Shown: positions 1-10,288, counted from the stretch's first letter. The stretch: 64,000 nt of DNA from Coprinellus micaceus (GCA_951394405.1 OX596341.1:2046001-2110000), one strand, 5' to 3'. Notes: generated from the sequence alone by a model not told the origin. Numbers and translations are program-made.

Positions 1-3000
1 GCTTTCTCTTCCCATCTGGCCTCCCACTGCTCTTCCGTGTCTCCATCTGCTTGGCCCCGTCATTCTCTATTGAACTGCAGCATTGGGTACAAAGGGTGGG
101 CTTTGTGGACCCTTTCCCTGAAGGTGTATCAGTATAATTTGCCTCATTTGCCACTGCGGTAATAATGTACTCACGTTTCTTCTTCTTCTTCTTCTTCTCT
201 GGCACTGAAATATCCTCCTCCTCATCCTCATCGCCGCTGTCGGTTCCTCGTATCTCCTGGTTAAGCTCTGGTGAAAGGGTGTACTCAGTGAGGAGCTACA
301 GTGTATGGATTATTGAAAACCCACGTTTGCGAGTCGTGTCTTTACCGCCAATTACCCCATCACGTTCCTGAGCAACCACACACAAAGGGATGCTCCGAGC
401 TTGCTCAGCGCAATGTGGGTCCCATGATGAGAATATCCCAGCTAGTTCCCCCCTATTAAATGGGTGCTCGGTCTCCTCATCCGAGTTTCGAAGGTCCCGT
501 AGCGCATCGAGTGGAAGTTCTGAAGGAGCCACAGGGTATACATGACCCACAGCGACATCCTCCTTTTCCCAGCCGGGAACGTACTTCCAGATATCTGGGG
601 CAACACGAACCTGATCGTCGACGAAGGTAAACGCAGCCATGAGAGCCTGTGCGTCAAAGCGAATGAGCAGCTCTGGTCTGGACTGCATGACAAGTGCGAG
701 GACAAGCTGCATGATGGACCGTATGAAGTGATTGGCGTAGTCTCGAGGCTCCATGATACATACTCCGTCGACACCATAGGTGGCCTGTGCGGTAGGAGGG
801 CGCTTCCAATCGAAGAGTTTTCTGAAGACACATCAGTATCAAGAGTCATGTAGCAAGTGCACGGGAAATGAACATACGTCCAGAGCTTGGCCTCTGTTGG
901 TACCTTGAGGACTCCACTTCCCATGAGACCAAAGGCAGAAGATGTGGTGCCATGCAGGAGTCCAGACGGGGGATAGGCAATAAGAGTCAGGCAGACGTAG
1001 AGGCGGGGGTCCTTCCTAGGACCAGTTCTGTAGTATGCCTGGGGATATCGTCAGTAATGGTGCCATAATTGGTGAACCACAATTCAGACATAACGAGTGG
1101 AGGCAAACAGCTACGAGATTATATTGAAGGCATATCTAGTGATAAGAGGCGACGATACAATAAACGAGATGAGGTGTATACACAAGATCACAAACAGGGT
1201 CAACTGAAAAGGAACTCACTTGATGACCGCAGTGATAGTACAGCCCTGAGAACATGACGGTTGTGAAAGGATGAATACGGATCGCAATCCCGAGTTCAAA
1301 GATGAAGAAGTACTCGGCATCCACATCAGGGTGAGGCCTGGTTAGGTTCGTCATGGCTGTAATGCCACCCACAGAGTCGCTACCATCGATGTGGGAGCCT
1401 CCCGCACGGCCAAGCGATGAGGCGAGGTGTTGTTCTGGGGTGGAATGTAAGGTCCTCATCCTACATACTGTTACGCTTCGCTTCACGTACTTACCTTTTT
1501 GCCCCTATTTTCTCTTTTTATCTTATCTCATCGCGGACTCATTTTATTTTCAAGCGATTATCTCTTTTGTGACTCGTATTGTATGACTCGTTTCGCGCAG
1601 CCTTGCGCAGTATTTATGACTCGTTCTACGCAGCTTTGCGCAGCTTCGCTTTACTCAGCTCGCGCAGCTTTGCTTACTCGTACGCAGCATCGCGCAGCAT
1701 TCCGTAGTATATGTGGCTGTTCTTTGACTCAACTCGGACTTGTACTGACTCATAGCGACTCGTACCTCTAGGTATATATACCACTTAGACATACCCGTGT
1801 ACCTTAGCTTGTTATACTTGTATCTTACCCATCTTTCGCCTTCGTCAACGTCTATCACTTCGTTCCCCAAACTCTCAGGGAAACTAGTAATGGTTGTCCA
1901 CCTCGTCGCTCTCTGTATTCATTGATCTAACACTACGCCGACCAGAAGTGAGTCCCATTTAGATGATCTAATCTGACAACCCTCTATCCCAGAGCAACGA
2001 GGAGAACAAGCCAGACGGATCTCTCAAGACTAAGTCCGACTACATCGTCATAGAAGCCAACAATAACTATGATCGACACTGACGACTCCCGCATCAACAT
2101 AAGGGCGGAAATACGTACGACACGGGTATACGAGACCCCACTGACATTACGTGCAGCAGCAGGGAAATAGCGATCGCCGACATCGCACTCGCAAGAATAT
2201 ATACGACACAGATATCCAGGACTTCGCAAATGACGACTAAATTCTACATAGGAGAGATCACATCTGAAGACTCCGGTAGCCGAGGAAGACAGACGACAAC
2301 GACTCAAGCTTCGTCGACACAGAGACATCTGGGACGTCGACATAGAGGATGAGATAGGGATCGCTGACATCCCACTCGTCAAGACATTGATGATTCCCGT
2401 ACTAATACTGACAGACGTCGACACGACAAGGGTATACAGAATGTGATAGCGAACGCCGAAAGTGCACACTCAGTAAAGGAAGGACGGTCGTCGACGTCAC
2501 TCTCGACTGAGACACAACGACATCTACGATACAGACATATAAGGTTTAACAACCTTCGACGACGACGCAGTACCTAGGATAGCAATCGCCGACATTGCAC
2601 CAGGAAGTAAAGAGAGAAGTGATCGACGACATCACCCCCGACCCGAGACGTGGCGACATCTACGACGCAGACATATAAGGTTTAACAACCTTCGACGACG
2701 ACGCAGTACCTAGGATAGCAATCGCCGACATTGCACCAGGAAGTAAGGAGAGAAGTGATCGACGACATCACCCCCGACCCGAGACGTGACGTACGGCCGC
2801 CAAACCGCGCACACTGGTAGAACGACTACGATCGCCGATATCGAGCGTACCAGAGATTGACCTGACCGAGCCGACTGTTGGAGACACCCCAACCGAGTCG
2901 TAACAGAATAACAAGCTCAACAAACGTCGCCCTTGCTTCAAGCGCGACCAGAGAAAGACACAGCAGATTCACCAGAATCGACCAGAGACCCCACCTTCGC

Positions 3001-6000
3001 CAGACCCTCAGTGCAAACCGTATCCACACACTTACGACTCCGAAGCCCTACTCGACTATTGGGCAGACACCACCACTCAAGAACAAGACTCTTGGACAGT
3101 TTGCGTCTATCAACCTTGTCCACATCGTTTCCTATATCCCTCAACAGACCCGTCTGATCTTGAAACTCGCCTACCCGCTCTTGAAGACGAACATCAAGAA
3201 AAAGAAGTCGCCCACACCCAAAGACTCCGTCGAGAGCGAAGGGAAAAACGCCGAGCACAAGTAACTGCTCAATATATCACCAAGAAACTAGAGATCGAAG
3301 CTGCTAGAGCAGAAGTCGACGAACTACAGGAAAGATACGAAGAAGAACTAAAGAAGACCAGAGAGGAAGAAGCCGCATTTCAGAAACGACACGACCAAGA
3401 CCGACAGAACAAGGAAACGGAAACAGAAGAGCTTACCAGGAAGCTAAACGCTACCCAAGACATCCCCGCATCTCACCCGGTCCCAGGAACCCCTCGACTC
3501 ATCAAAAGCTTTCCCGGATCAAGAATAGGATCCAGACCAGGATCTCGACCCAGCACCCCCAAGACACCGGCTATTTCGTTACCAGCAGAACCCATCAAGG
3601 AAGAAAAAGAAATCCCAACGCCTCCGGAAGAAAAAGAGAAATCTGAAACGACGACAAACGCAGACATCGATATGACGGGCAACAAGGTTCAAGAATCAAC
3701 CAAGACCAAACAGATGCCTTCACAGAGAGACTTAGCGAGACATCTAAGCTACCGCCGAAACGACAAGGACTCCCACAAGAAAACATCCTGATCACTGACG
3801 CCAGTACAATCAAACTTTGATGCAGCCACTCACACCAATCAAAGAACACCCGGAATTGACAGACACCACAACCAACGCAATTCCCGATACCAAGACGCTA
3901 TGAATACCAACCCTATCGCCACAGACAACAAACCCCAGTCATATCACTCTGCCAAAGACTTAGACGTCTCGAATATTAACACCACCACCGAAACGAAGGA
4001 AGTAAATGCTCCCGGAAACCTGTCAAACAACGACTATGAACCGCCGAATCAATGAGACGACCGCTCCCCAAATGGAAAACAAACCCCTCAGCCAGAATCA
4101 CCGTTGTTCAACGCACCCCATCAATCACTTCTGTTTCCCACCCGAAGGATCCCCTGACGACTTCATGCTCGACAGAGAACCCCAATGTCGCTCAATGACA
4201 GAATCCGAAAATGTCCTACACTTCAAACCCATCACCGACAAAGATGTTAAACCGTTCCGAAGAACACATCCAGGACAACAACCCAGCATATCCGACCAAT
4301 CGCTCCACTCTCTATTCGAAAGATTCTCATTGAGAAGACACTACACGCCTCAATCAACTCGCCTGCCGACGATTACCTCATGGTCCCACTTCTGATCAAG
4401 TCTAGCAATCGAAGCACGTACGCCCCTGTCACCATCACCCATGCGAACCGAAAGATCGGATGCGCGGTATCACTAAAACTGCAGCAAGAAGAGAAGTCAA
4501 CAACTCTAAATTTTTCTCAAAATTGTCAAACACTAGCTGACCACCTCCGATAACCCCTTGGAACCCAAGAACGTATGATCCCCGACGAACCCGACACACC
4601 GCTCACTACGTTCAACTATCTACGACCATCGATCAAAGAGTTGACCCACTCTATTGACCTCAAGAAAACTTGACAAAAGAAGAGATCCCTGCCCCTGACT
4701 ATGGTTCAAGAACCAAGTTGTCAAAATACCTGACCGCTCGCACGAGACTCAACAACAACTCAGTCACCAAGAAACGAAGACCGAAATCAAAAGTCCAAGA
4801 CCCATCGGCATGCCGTCGCCAAGCTCCCACCAGCATGAGAATATGACTACGCCATCAAACTCAAGAAAGAAACCTGTGCTCCAAAGAATATTCAAGCTGG
4901 ATTACCTGTTCGCATCAACAGACGGATCGATGAAGTCAAGAACAACAGACCTAATAGGATCTCAAGAAAACGACGATCACCTCTAAGGCTTGAAACTCTC
5001 ACCAACATCTCATCAAAAAATCACGGCATCGATATTCACTCAACACAAACACGACTGAGTCTCTCAAGAGAACTATAATCTATCCGAACACACCTCAAGA
5101 TCTGTCCTACCCCCAGAACGATTAAACACCACAAAGGAACTCGACCCCGATAAACATCAGGAGACACCAGCCCGATGCCATCCCACGACGATCCAACGAG
5201 TAGTTCTGACGACCACGACAAAAAGAAGTCACCATGCCACCACCTAACCCCATCAAATTCGACTGAACAACCAACGACGCATCACAACATCTCCGAAGAA
5301 AGACGTAAACGATCTCGCCATAACTTCTCTTCTGGAAAATTGGCCCAGAAGATGGAAAATGTCCAGCAAGACAGAAAAAACCATCAACGACACAGATCAT
5401 GTAAAATCACCAAGACCGACGTCAACCAGCTTACGCCAAAAACTATTATCCAACCTGTCAAAACCGAGTCTACTCCCCATAACCGCACCAGAATCAGCAC
5501 GCCCATTCACCCAGTTATCCATCGACTTTGTCACCAACCCGCCACACTCAGACGGATACGACTCCATCATGGTCGTGGTAGACCATGGTCTTACAAAGGG
5601 GGTAATTTTGGAACCTCGCAACAAAACGATCACCGCAGAACAAACTGTGGAAGCATTTATTCGCAGAATCTTCGCACACTATGGCCTCCCAGACAATCTC
5701 ATTTTCGACAGAGGACCCCAATTCGCCGCTAAAACCTTCCGCAATGTTCTCGATCATCTGAAAATCGACTTCGCCCTATCACCGCCTTTCATTCTCAGAC
5801 CGACGGAGGAACTGAACACGTCAACCAAGAAATAGAAGCATGTCCCGCCATCTATTGCTCTACCAACCCAATGACTCGGAACCACGCACCACCCATCCTC
5901 CAGCTCATCCACAACTCCCAACCCGACAGAACACACGTCCCTTTCGAATTTATCATGGAAACGCAACCACCTTGCAAACAAAGAAAGGTTCAAAGACCTA

Positions 6001-9000
6001 GAATGAATCCAAGACAAGACGCTCGTCACCCACGAATTCGCATGAAATCGGACGATCGCACGAACCAGTGCAACGAAGACACTGTTCAAGAAAGGCGACA
6101 ATATACGGTTAGAAGCCAGGAACCCGAAACTCCCACAGAAGCCAAAGAAGGTGTCACCTAAACAACCAAGATCACTTGGAATCATCAAAGAAATCGACCT
6201 CACATCGACCAACTCGAAATCCCTGCGAAACGAAGAACTCACAGAATCCGCCATGCATGGCTTCTCTCCCACACAATGTCATCAACGCCCGCAGCTCATT
6301 GCATCCGGAACCTCCTCCTCAAAAACATCAAAGGAGAAGAAAAACATGGAATCACGGATATCATCAATCAACGTGTCGACTGCGACGGAATCATTCAAAA
6401 TCCGATCAGACGGTCTGAATATGATGAAACTAGGAGCCGGAACACACCTCGGTCATCCCAAAAACAACCATAAAAAGGCACAACCAGTCACGACATCGAT
6501 CCAAACCATTTCCAGCTCACCAGCCTAAACTCCACATCCAAACCAACCTTGTCCTACTCAAACCCCTCTTCTACTACAATGTCTGCCACCTCGACCCCCT
6601 CGACCGTCTACACCGCCACCCCCGACTACTCCCCCATGTCCTTCACTCCCATCTCGACCAACGCCGCCTACGATATCGACGTCCGAAACCTCGACTCCCT
6701 CCTCATTGCCCCTGACGTTGCCCGCCTCCCTGAACGAGCCTTCCAGAACGAAGAAGGCAAACCCCACGACCTCCGCACTGCCTTCACTGACGATGAGATC
6801 GTCACGGCCGAACGTACGGTTGCAGCCATGACGACGTACGAAGATCTCGTCGACCAAGCTGGCAAGACGGGATCGTTATTCGGCGCTGCCAACCCTGGCC
6901 GCAAACTCCTTTGGCCCAGCTGGATGAGAGAGGTTGAGGTCGCTGAAGAAAGGATCAGAGAGCTCAATGACATCCACGAGTTCACCCTTGGCGCCCACAC
7001 CCACCACAACAAACTATGTCGCGAACTGTTCAGAAGAGTGCAGAACGCCAGCCGCCGCCGCCAACACTGGATCCGTTCCATCGAAGATGCAATGGACGAC
7101 ATCCGTATCGACGTCCGCAACGCCCATCTCACCCTTCGCAACCTCGACTATCGCAACCTTACGTGGGGGAAGGTCACGCTTGGAGGGCTATCCAAAGAAG
7201 AGAAAGAGAAGAGGAGAGGAGAGACTTGCAGGAGTTGCAACGAGAAGAACCACCGCAAGACCGACCACATCAAATGGCAGTGCCCCTACTGCAAATACCA
7301 CGCCCCACACCACTACGCCTGGGAATGCCCAGAAAAACCCGACGACGAAAACGACGACCCTGACGGGTGGTATGGAGAACACTCCGACTGGAACATCGTC
7401 AACTAAGGTTTTCGATCCAGGGTCTCGAAGCATACGAAGGGGGTAATGTTACGCTTCGCTTCACGTACTTACCTTTTTGCCCCTATTTTCTCTTTTTATC
7501 TTATCTCATCGCGGACTCATTTTATTTTCAAGCGATTATCTCTTTTGTGACTCGTATTGTATGACTCGTTTCGCGCAGCCTTGCGCAGTATTTATGACTC
7601 GTTCTACGCAGCTTTGCGCAGCTTCGCTTTACTCAGCTCGCGCAGCTTTGCTTACTCGTACGCAGCATCGCGCAGCATTCCGTAGTATATGTGGCTGTTC
7701 TTTGACTCAACTCGGACTTGTACTGACTCATAGCGACTCGTACCTCTAGGTATATATACCACTTAGACATACCCGTGTACCTTAGCTTGTTATACTTGTA
7801 TCTTACCCATCTTTCGCCTTCGTCAACGTCTATCACTTCGTTCCCCAAACTCTCAGGGAAACTAGTAATGGTTGTCCACCTCGTCGCTCTCTGTATTCAT
7901 TGATCTAACACTACGCCGACCAGAAGTGAGTCCCATTTAGATGATCTAATCTGACAACCCTCTATCCCAGAGCAACGAGGAGAACAAGCCAGACGGATCT
8001 CTCAAGACTAAGTCCGACTACATCGTCATAGAAGCCAACAATAACTATGATCGACACTGACGACTCCCGCATCAACATAAGGGCGGAAATACGTACGACA
8101 CGGGTATACGAGACCCCACTGACATTACGTGCAGCAGCAGGGAAATAGCGATCGCCGACATCGCACTCGCAAGAATATATACGACACAGATATCCAGGAC
8201 TTCGCAAATGACGACTAAATTCTACATAGGAGAGATCACATCTGAAGACTCCGGTAGCCGAGGAAGACAGACGACAACGACTCAAGCTTCGTCGACACAG
8301 AGACATCTGGGACGTCGACATAGAGGATGAGATAGGGATCGCTGACATCCCACTCGTCAAGACATTGATGATTCCCGTACTAATACTGACAGACGTCGAC
8401 ACGACAAGGGTATACAGAATGTGATAGCGAACGCCGAAAGTGCACACTCAGTAAAGGAAGGACGGTCGTCGACGTCACTCTCGACTGAGACACAACGACA
8501 TCTACGATACAGACATATAAGGTTTAACAACCTTCGACGACGACGCAGTACCTAGGATAGCAATCGCCGACATTGCACCAGGAAGTAAAGAGAGAAGTGA
8601 TCGACGACATCACCCCCGACCCGAGACGTGGCGACATCTACGACGCAGACATATAAGGTTTAACAACCTTCGACGACGACGCAGTACCTAGGATAGCAAT
8701 CGCCGACATTGCACCAGGAAGTAAGGAGAGAAGTGATCGACGACATCACCCCCGACCCGAGACGTGACGTACGGCCGCCAAACCGCGCACACTGGTAGAA
8801 CGACTACGATCGCCGATATCGAGCGTACCAGAGATTGACCTGACCGAGCCGACTGTTGGAGACACCCCAACCGAGTCGTAACACATACACATGAGTAGAA
8901 TGAGTGCACACACCATTTTGGGGATCTTCGGCATCAGCAATATTCAGCTGCATGTTGTGAAATGCGACGTTCTCATGAACACCAATCCGAGGTAAGTTAA

Positions 9001-9909
9001 GGACCTCCGCGCGCTTCTCGAGTTCCTCCTTGAAACCCTCTGGGGCTTTCTCGAGACCACTCAACCCAGCACGAGCACCAACCTGCTCAGAACGTCAGCA
9101 GAAGCGAGCACCCCAATTGCGAATAGCACCGACCCGAAGTAACTTCTTGGTCGTTTCAGTATGCTCGTCAAGTACGCCACCTTGATCCTTGCGGCCACTG
9201 GAAGGAGAGTCGAGGCCCTTTGGTACCTGGTGTCCAGTCGCAAGGGGGATGCATCGAGGTCCATTCTTGAGGTTGACCGCACGTGGACTACGCTCAAATG
9301 CAACCCCACCAACATACTGTTTCGTCACTGGATCCAACGTCGCTTTCCCCTTTGCGATTTCGCTGTCCTGACCCAACACCTCCTTCTGCACTTCTTCCAT
9401 CTCCTGGAAGTGCGCCCCATCCTTCTGGTGGTCCTTTCTAGTTTACGAGCGGTTCAGCTTCGAGTTATATGGGTCAACAGCGTCTTTGAGCTCACTTAGT
9501 GACGACCCAGATGCGCTTATGGTCCTTCTTGAGGTCGGTGCAGCCCCGCTGTCTCCAGAAGACAATTGGATGCTCGTCGCTGTTGACAACGTACCAGCCT
9601 ATGGTTGTGGTCAGCATGGGCTAAACGACAAAAACTTGCGATGGAACCAGACGTACCATCTTTCTTGATCTCGGCTTTGGTGCGCGGAGTATTCGCGAGA
9701 GCAGCAAATTTCAGCAGGTCTTGAGCGTGCTTGGGTTCGTGGTCTCCGACAACGACGACGATTGGCCCATGTTCTACCTCTGGGACGAGTGGGTGGCTCT
9801 CGTAGAGGAGGACATCGGGCTGGGACGAGTGACGGCCAGTGAGCTTTGGCCTCCGGGGAGCTTGGATGCGTCGGGGGTTGGAGCTGGAGGGACTGCGAGT
9901 TGAAGGCAT
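1..9909 (-). CDS. 2OG-Fe(II) dioxygenase-like protein, intron interrupted by an LTR retrotransposon; 3' end off window
   Basis: Exons read on the minus strand: 9909-9657, 9598-9496, 9437-9134, 9082-8914, 1434-1220, 1038-878, 821-356 and 295-1. Phases agree at every join and the frame stays open to the left edge, giving at least 655 residues. Start is the ATG at 9909. Seen: H291-I-D293, a beta-rich stretch with GGIT and PDVDAEYFF, then a PF...FSGLYYH segment ending at H344, with Arg at 352 and 356. This fits the HxD...H iron site and trailing 2OG-binding Arg of a double-stranded beta-helix dioxygenase. The C-terminus turns acidic, then polylysine, then Cys-rich. Function is inferred; substrate unknown. 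The fifth intron (1219-1039, 181 nt) may hide a small exon. The fourth intron carries the retrotransposon; without it and its TSD it would be 59 nt, so the protein may still be made. Confidence 0.6.
1464..1468. repeat. Target-site duplication, left copy
   Basis: CATAC immediately before the 5' LTR, matching CATAC at 8884-8888 immediately after the 3' LTR. A 5-bp duplication is typical of LTR retrotransposon integrase and proves a simple insertion. Confidence 0.95.
1771..1781 (+). promoter_or_regulatory. LTR TATA box
   Basis: GGTATATATAC, the likely core promoter of the element transcript. The identical copy in the 3' LTR lies at 7749-7759 and points out towards the host gene's upstream exons, antisense to them. 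Confidence 0.6.
2518..2789 (+). repeat. 136-bp tandem duplication inside the LTR
   Basis: Two adjacent units, 2518-2653 and 2654-2789, both starting CGACATCTACGA and ending near GAGACGTG, differ at only a few positions. The same pair recurs in the 3' LTR at 8496-8767. Confidence 0.9.
2904..3791 (+). CDS. Gag-like coiled-coil ORF without an early ATG
   Basis: A 295-codon open frame begins directly after an in-frame TAA at the end of the 5' LTR and stops at TGA 3789-3791. The first in-frame ATG is late (about 3671), so the N-terminus needs a non-AUG start, a spliced leader or a frameshift, or the ORF is a relic. About residues 110-180 form a strongly charged E/K/R-rich coiled coil; a Pro/Ser/Arg-rich tail follows. 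Position after the 5' LTR and the assembly-type coiled coil suggest a Gag role. No zinc knuckle lies in this frame; the knuckles of this element are in the ORF at 6579. Confidence 0.5.
   Translation, partial: QNNKLNKRRPCFKRDQRKTQQIHQNRPETPPSPDPQCKPYPHTYDSEALLDYWADTTTQEQDSWTVCVYQPCPHRFLYPSTDPSDLETRLPALEDEHQEKEVAHTQRLRRERREKRRAQVTAQYITKKLEIEAARAEVDELQERYEEELKKTREEEAAFQKRHDQDRQNKETETEELTRKLNATQDIPASHPVPGTPRLIKSFPGSRIGSRPGSRPSTPKTPAISLPAEPIKEEKEIPTPPEEKEKSETTTNADIDMTGNKVQESTKTKQMPSQRDLARHLSYRRNDKDSHKKTS
3792..4395 (+). pseudogene. Degenerate gag/protease-region sequence
   Basis: Short open pieces follow each other in shifting frames with stops, for example about 3822-4053 and 4006-4395. Asn/Gln/Pro-rich composition continues that of the preceding ORF. 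The end of the stretch, about 4345-4500, reads like the start of an aspartic-protease region, but no clear D-T/S-G triad is visible. Confidence 0.45.
4396..6530 (+). pseudogene. Ty3/gypsy pol remnant (truncated reverse transcriptase, integrase)
   Basis: About 4845-4935 resembles the N-terminal edge of a gypsy reverse transcriptase (YDYAIKL...AGLPVRIN). The palm motifs and RNase H are missing. From about 5359 to 5835 there is clear integrase core: QLSIDFVT (first catalytic Asp), YDSIMVVVDH, and FDRGPQFAAK (second Asp). A frameshift near 5790 moves the HVNQEIE segment with the catalytic Glu to another frame. A second shift near 6100 moves to an integrase C-terminal-like stretch ending at 6528. 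No single frame encodes a whole enzyme. Confidence 0.85.
6579..7406 (+). CDS. Retrotransposon 3' ORF with paired zinc knuckles
   Basis: An intact 275-codon ORF lies downstream of the ruined pol, 40 bp before the 3' LTR. The frame is open from a TTG at 6549; the first ATG is 6579. The N-terminus is Ser/Thr/Pro-rich, the middle (about residues 55-190) is predicted mostly helical, and the C-terminus has two variant knuckles at about residues 217-250: C-x2-C-x9-H-x4-C and C-x2-C-x6-H-x4-C. An acidic tail follows. Such knuckles bind nucleic acid in retroelement Gag proteins. Its place, after pol where env would lie, is unusual. It may be a relocated nucleocapsid or an accessory RNA-binding protein. 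Its intactness beside dead pol suggests recent selection or cis-requirement. Confidence 0.75.
   Translation: MSATSTPSTVYTATPDYSPMSFTPISTNAAYDIDVRNLDSLLIAPDVARLPERAFQNEEGKPHDLRTAFTDDEIVTAERTVAAMTTYEDLVDQAGKTGSLFGAANPGRKLLWPSWMREVEVAEERIRELNDIHEFTLGAHTHHNKLCRELFRRVQNASRRRQHWIRSIEDAMDDIRIDVRNAHLTLRNLDYRNLTWGKVTLGGLSKEEKEKRRGETCRSCNEKNHRKTDHIKWQCPYCKYHAPHHYAWECPEKPDDENDDPDGWYGEHSDWNIVN
7436..7443 (+). other. Polypurine tract
   Basis: GAAGGGGG, followed by TAA and the 3' LTR. This is the expected primer site for plus-strand cDNA synthesis in an LTR element. Confidence 0.65.
7447..8883 (+). repeat. 3' LTR (1437 bp)
   Basis: Offset exactly 5978 bp from the 5' LTR; I found no difference on reading both copies. 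Ends CGTAACA followed by the CATAC target duplication. Confidence 0.95.
8884..8888. repeat. Target-site duplication, right copy
   Basis: CATAC directly after the 3' LTR, matching 1464-1468. Confidence 0.95.
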
Positions 9910-9962
9910 GACGTCGGGGTGTGCGTGATTTTTCGAGTACGCTGGGAAGGATGTCCAAGCAC

Positions 9963-9989
9963 CAAGGGTACCAGCGACTGGAGCCCTTG
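9963..9989. repeat. Covarying hairpin, copy A
   Basis: Arms CAAGGG (9963-9968) and CCCTTG (9984-9989) enclose TACCAGCGACTGGAG, whose CCAG/CTGG also pair. It lies 54-80 bp upstream of the ATG at 9909. Confidence 0.85.
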
Positions 9990-10027
9990 ACCGTTGGTGA
10001 GGGGTACGAGCGGGATGTGTTCGGGGC

Positions 10028-10054
10028 TGAGCGTACCAGCTGCTGGAGCGCTCA
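10028..10054. repeat. Covarying hairpin, copy B
   Basis: Arms TGAGCG and CGCTCA enclose the core TACCAGCTGCTGGAG (inner stem CCAGC/GCTGG). A further small inverted repeat TCAACGGTTGA follows directly. Confidence 0.9.
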
Positions 10055-10207
10055 ACGGTTGAACAGGAAGGGGAGATGATGATGGGGGGAAGGAAAGAAG
10101 TGTAAGGTATGCATGGTTGGACCCCACCCAATCGCACCCGATGGGAGTGAGACATGAATGGTCTTGTCCCCCATCGCCCGGGTCCAGTCGTTGTTGATGT
10201 AGGGACA

Positions 10208-10232
10208 AGCGCCTGCATGGCTCGCAGGCGCT
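10208..10232. repeat. Hairpin next to the long palindrome
   Basis: AGCGCCTGC (10208-10216) and GCAGGCGCT (10224-10232), a perfect 9-bp stem with a 7-nt loop, three bases before the palindrome at 10235. Confidence 0.8.
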
Positions 10233-10234
10233 CA

Positions 10235-10288
10235 GATCCAATGATGTCACTAGCATTCCTCCAGGAATGCTAGTGACATCATTGGATC
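10235..10288. repeat. 54-bp near-perfect palindrome
   Basis: Arms of 26 bp (10235-10260 and 10263-10288) are perfectly complementary with a 2-nt centre (CC). Pairing stops at 10234/10289. It lies in the intergenic region upstream of the minus-strand gene starting at 9909. Confidence 0.95.

Larger units (their letters stand above)
1469..2905 (+). repeat. 5' LTR (1437 bp)
   Basis: Starts TGTTACG, ends CGTAACA. It contains a block rich in GCGCAG and GACTCGT words (about 1560-1710), a TATA box at 1773 and a 136-bp internal tandem duplication. ORFs of up to 161 codons inside it recur identically in the 3' LTR and show no protein character, so I treat them as chance. No standard tRNA primer-binding site follows it (GAATAACAAGCTC), so priming is unknown. 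Confidence 0.95.
1469..8883 (+). mobile_element. Complete LTR retrotransposon, Ty3/gypsy type, non-autonomous
   Basis: The element is 7415 bp, bounded by two 1437-bp LTRs that I read as identical and by CATAC target duplications. The LTRs begin TGTTACG and end CGTAACA, a perfect 7-bp terminal inverted repeat. Internal order is a gag-like coiled-coil ORF, degenerate gag/protease-like sequence, a reverse transcriptase N-terminal relic, integrase relics, an intact zinc-knuckle ORF, a purine tract, then the 3' LTR. Integrase after reverse transcriptase is Ty3/gypsy order. Pol has frameshifts and stops, and only about 350 bp separate the RT N-terminus from the integrase region, too little for RT palm plus RNase H. 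Identical LTRs mean recent insertion, so this copy was probably moved by enzymes supplied in trans. Confidence 0.95.

Noticed and set aside
165..371. ORF with a polyphenylalanine run
   Set aside because: It is the antisense of the polylysine stretch in the last visible exon of the dioxygenase-like gene.
1984..2469. 161-codon minus-strand ORF in the LTR (repeated at 7962-8447)
   Set aside because: It lies wholly inside the LTR, has Ser/Val/Leu-skewed composition and recurs only because the LTRs are identical.
9517..10218. 233-codon minus-strand ORF as the dioxygenase-like N-terminus
   Set aside because: Sequence upstream of the ATG at 9909 overlaps hairpins A and B and has noncoding composition; downstream of 9657 it reads into an intron.
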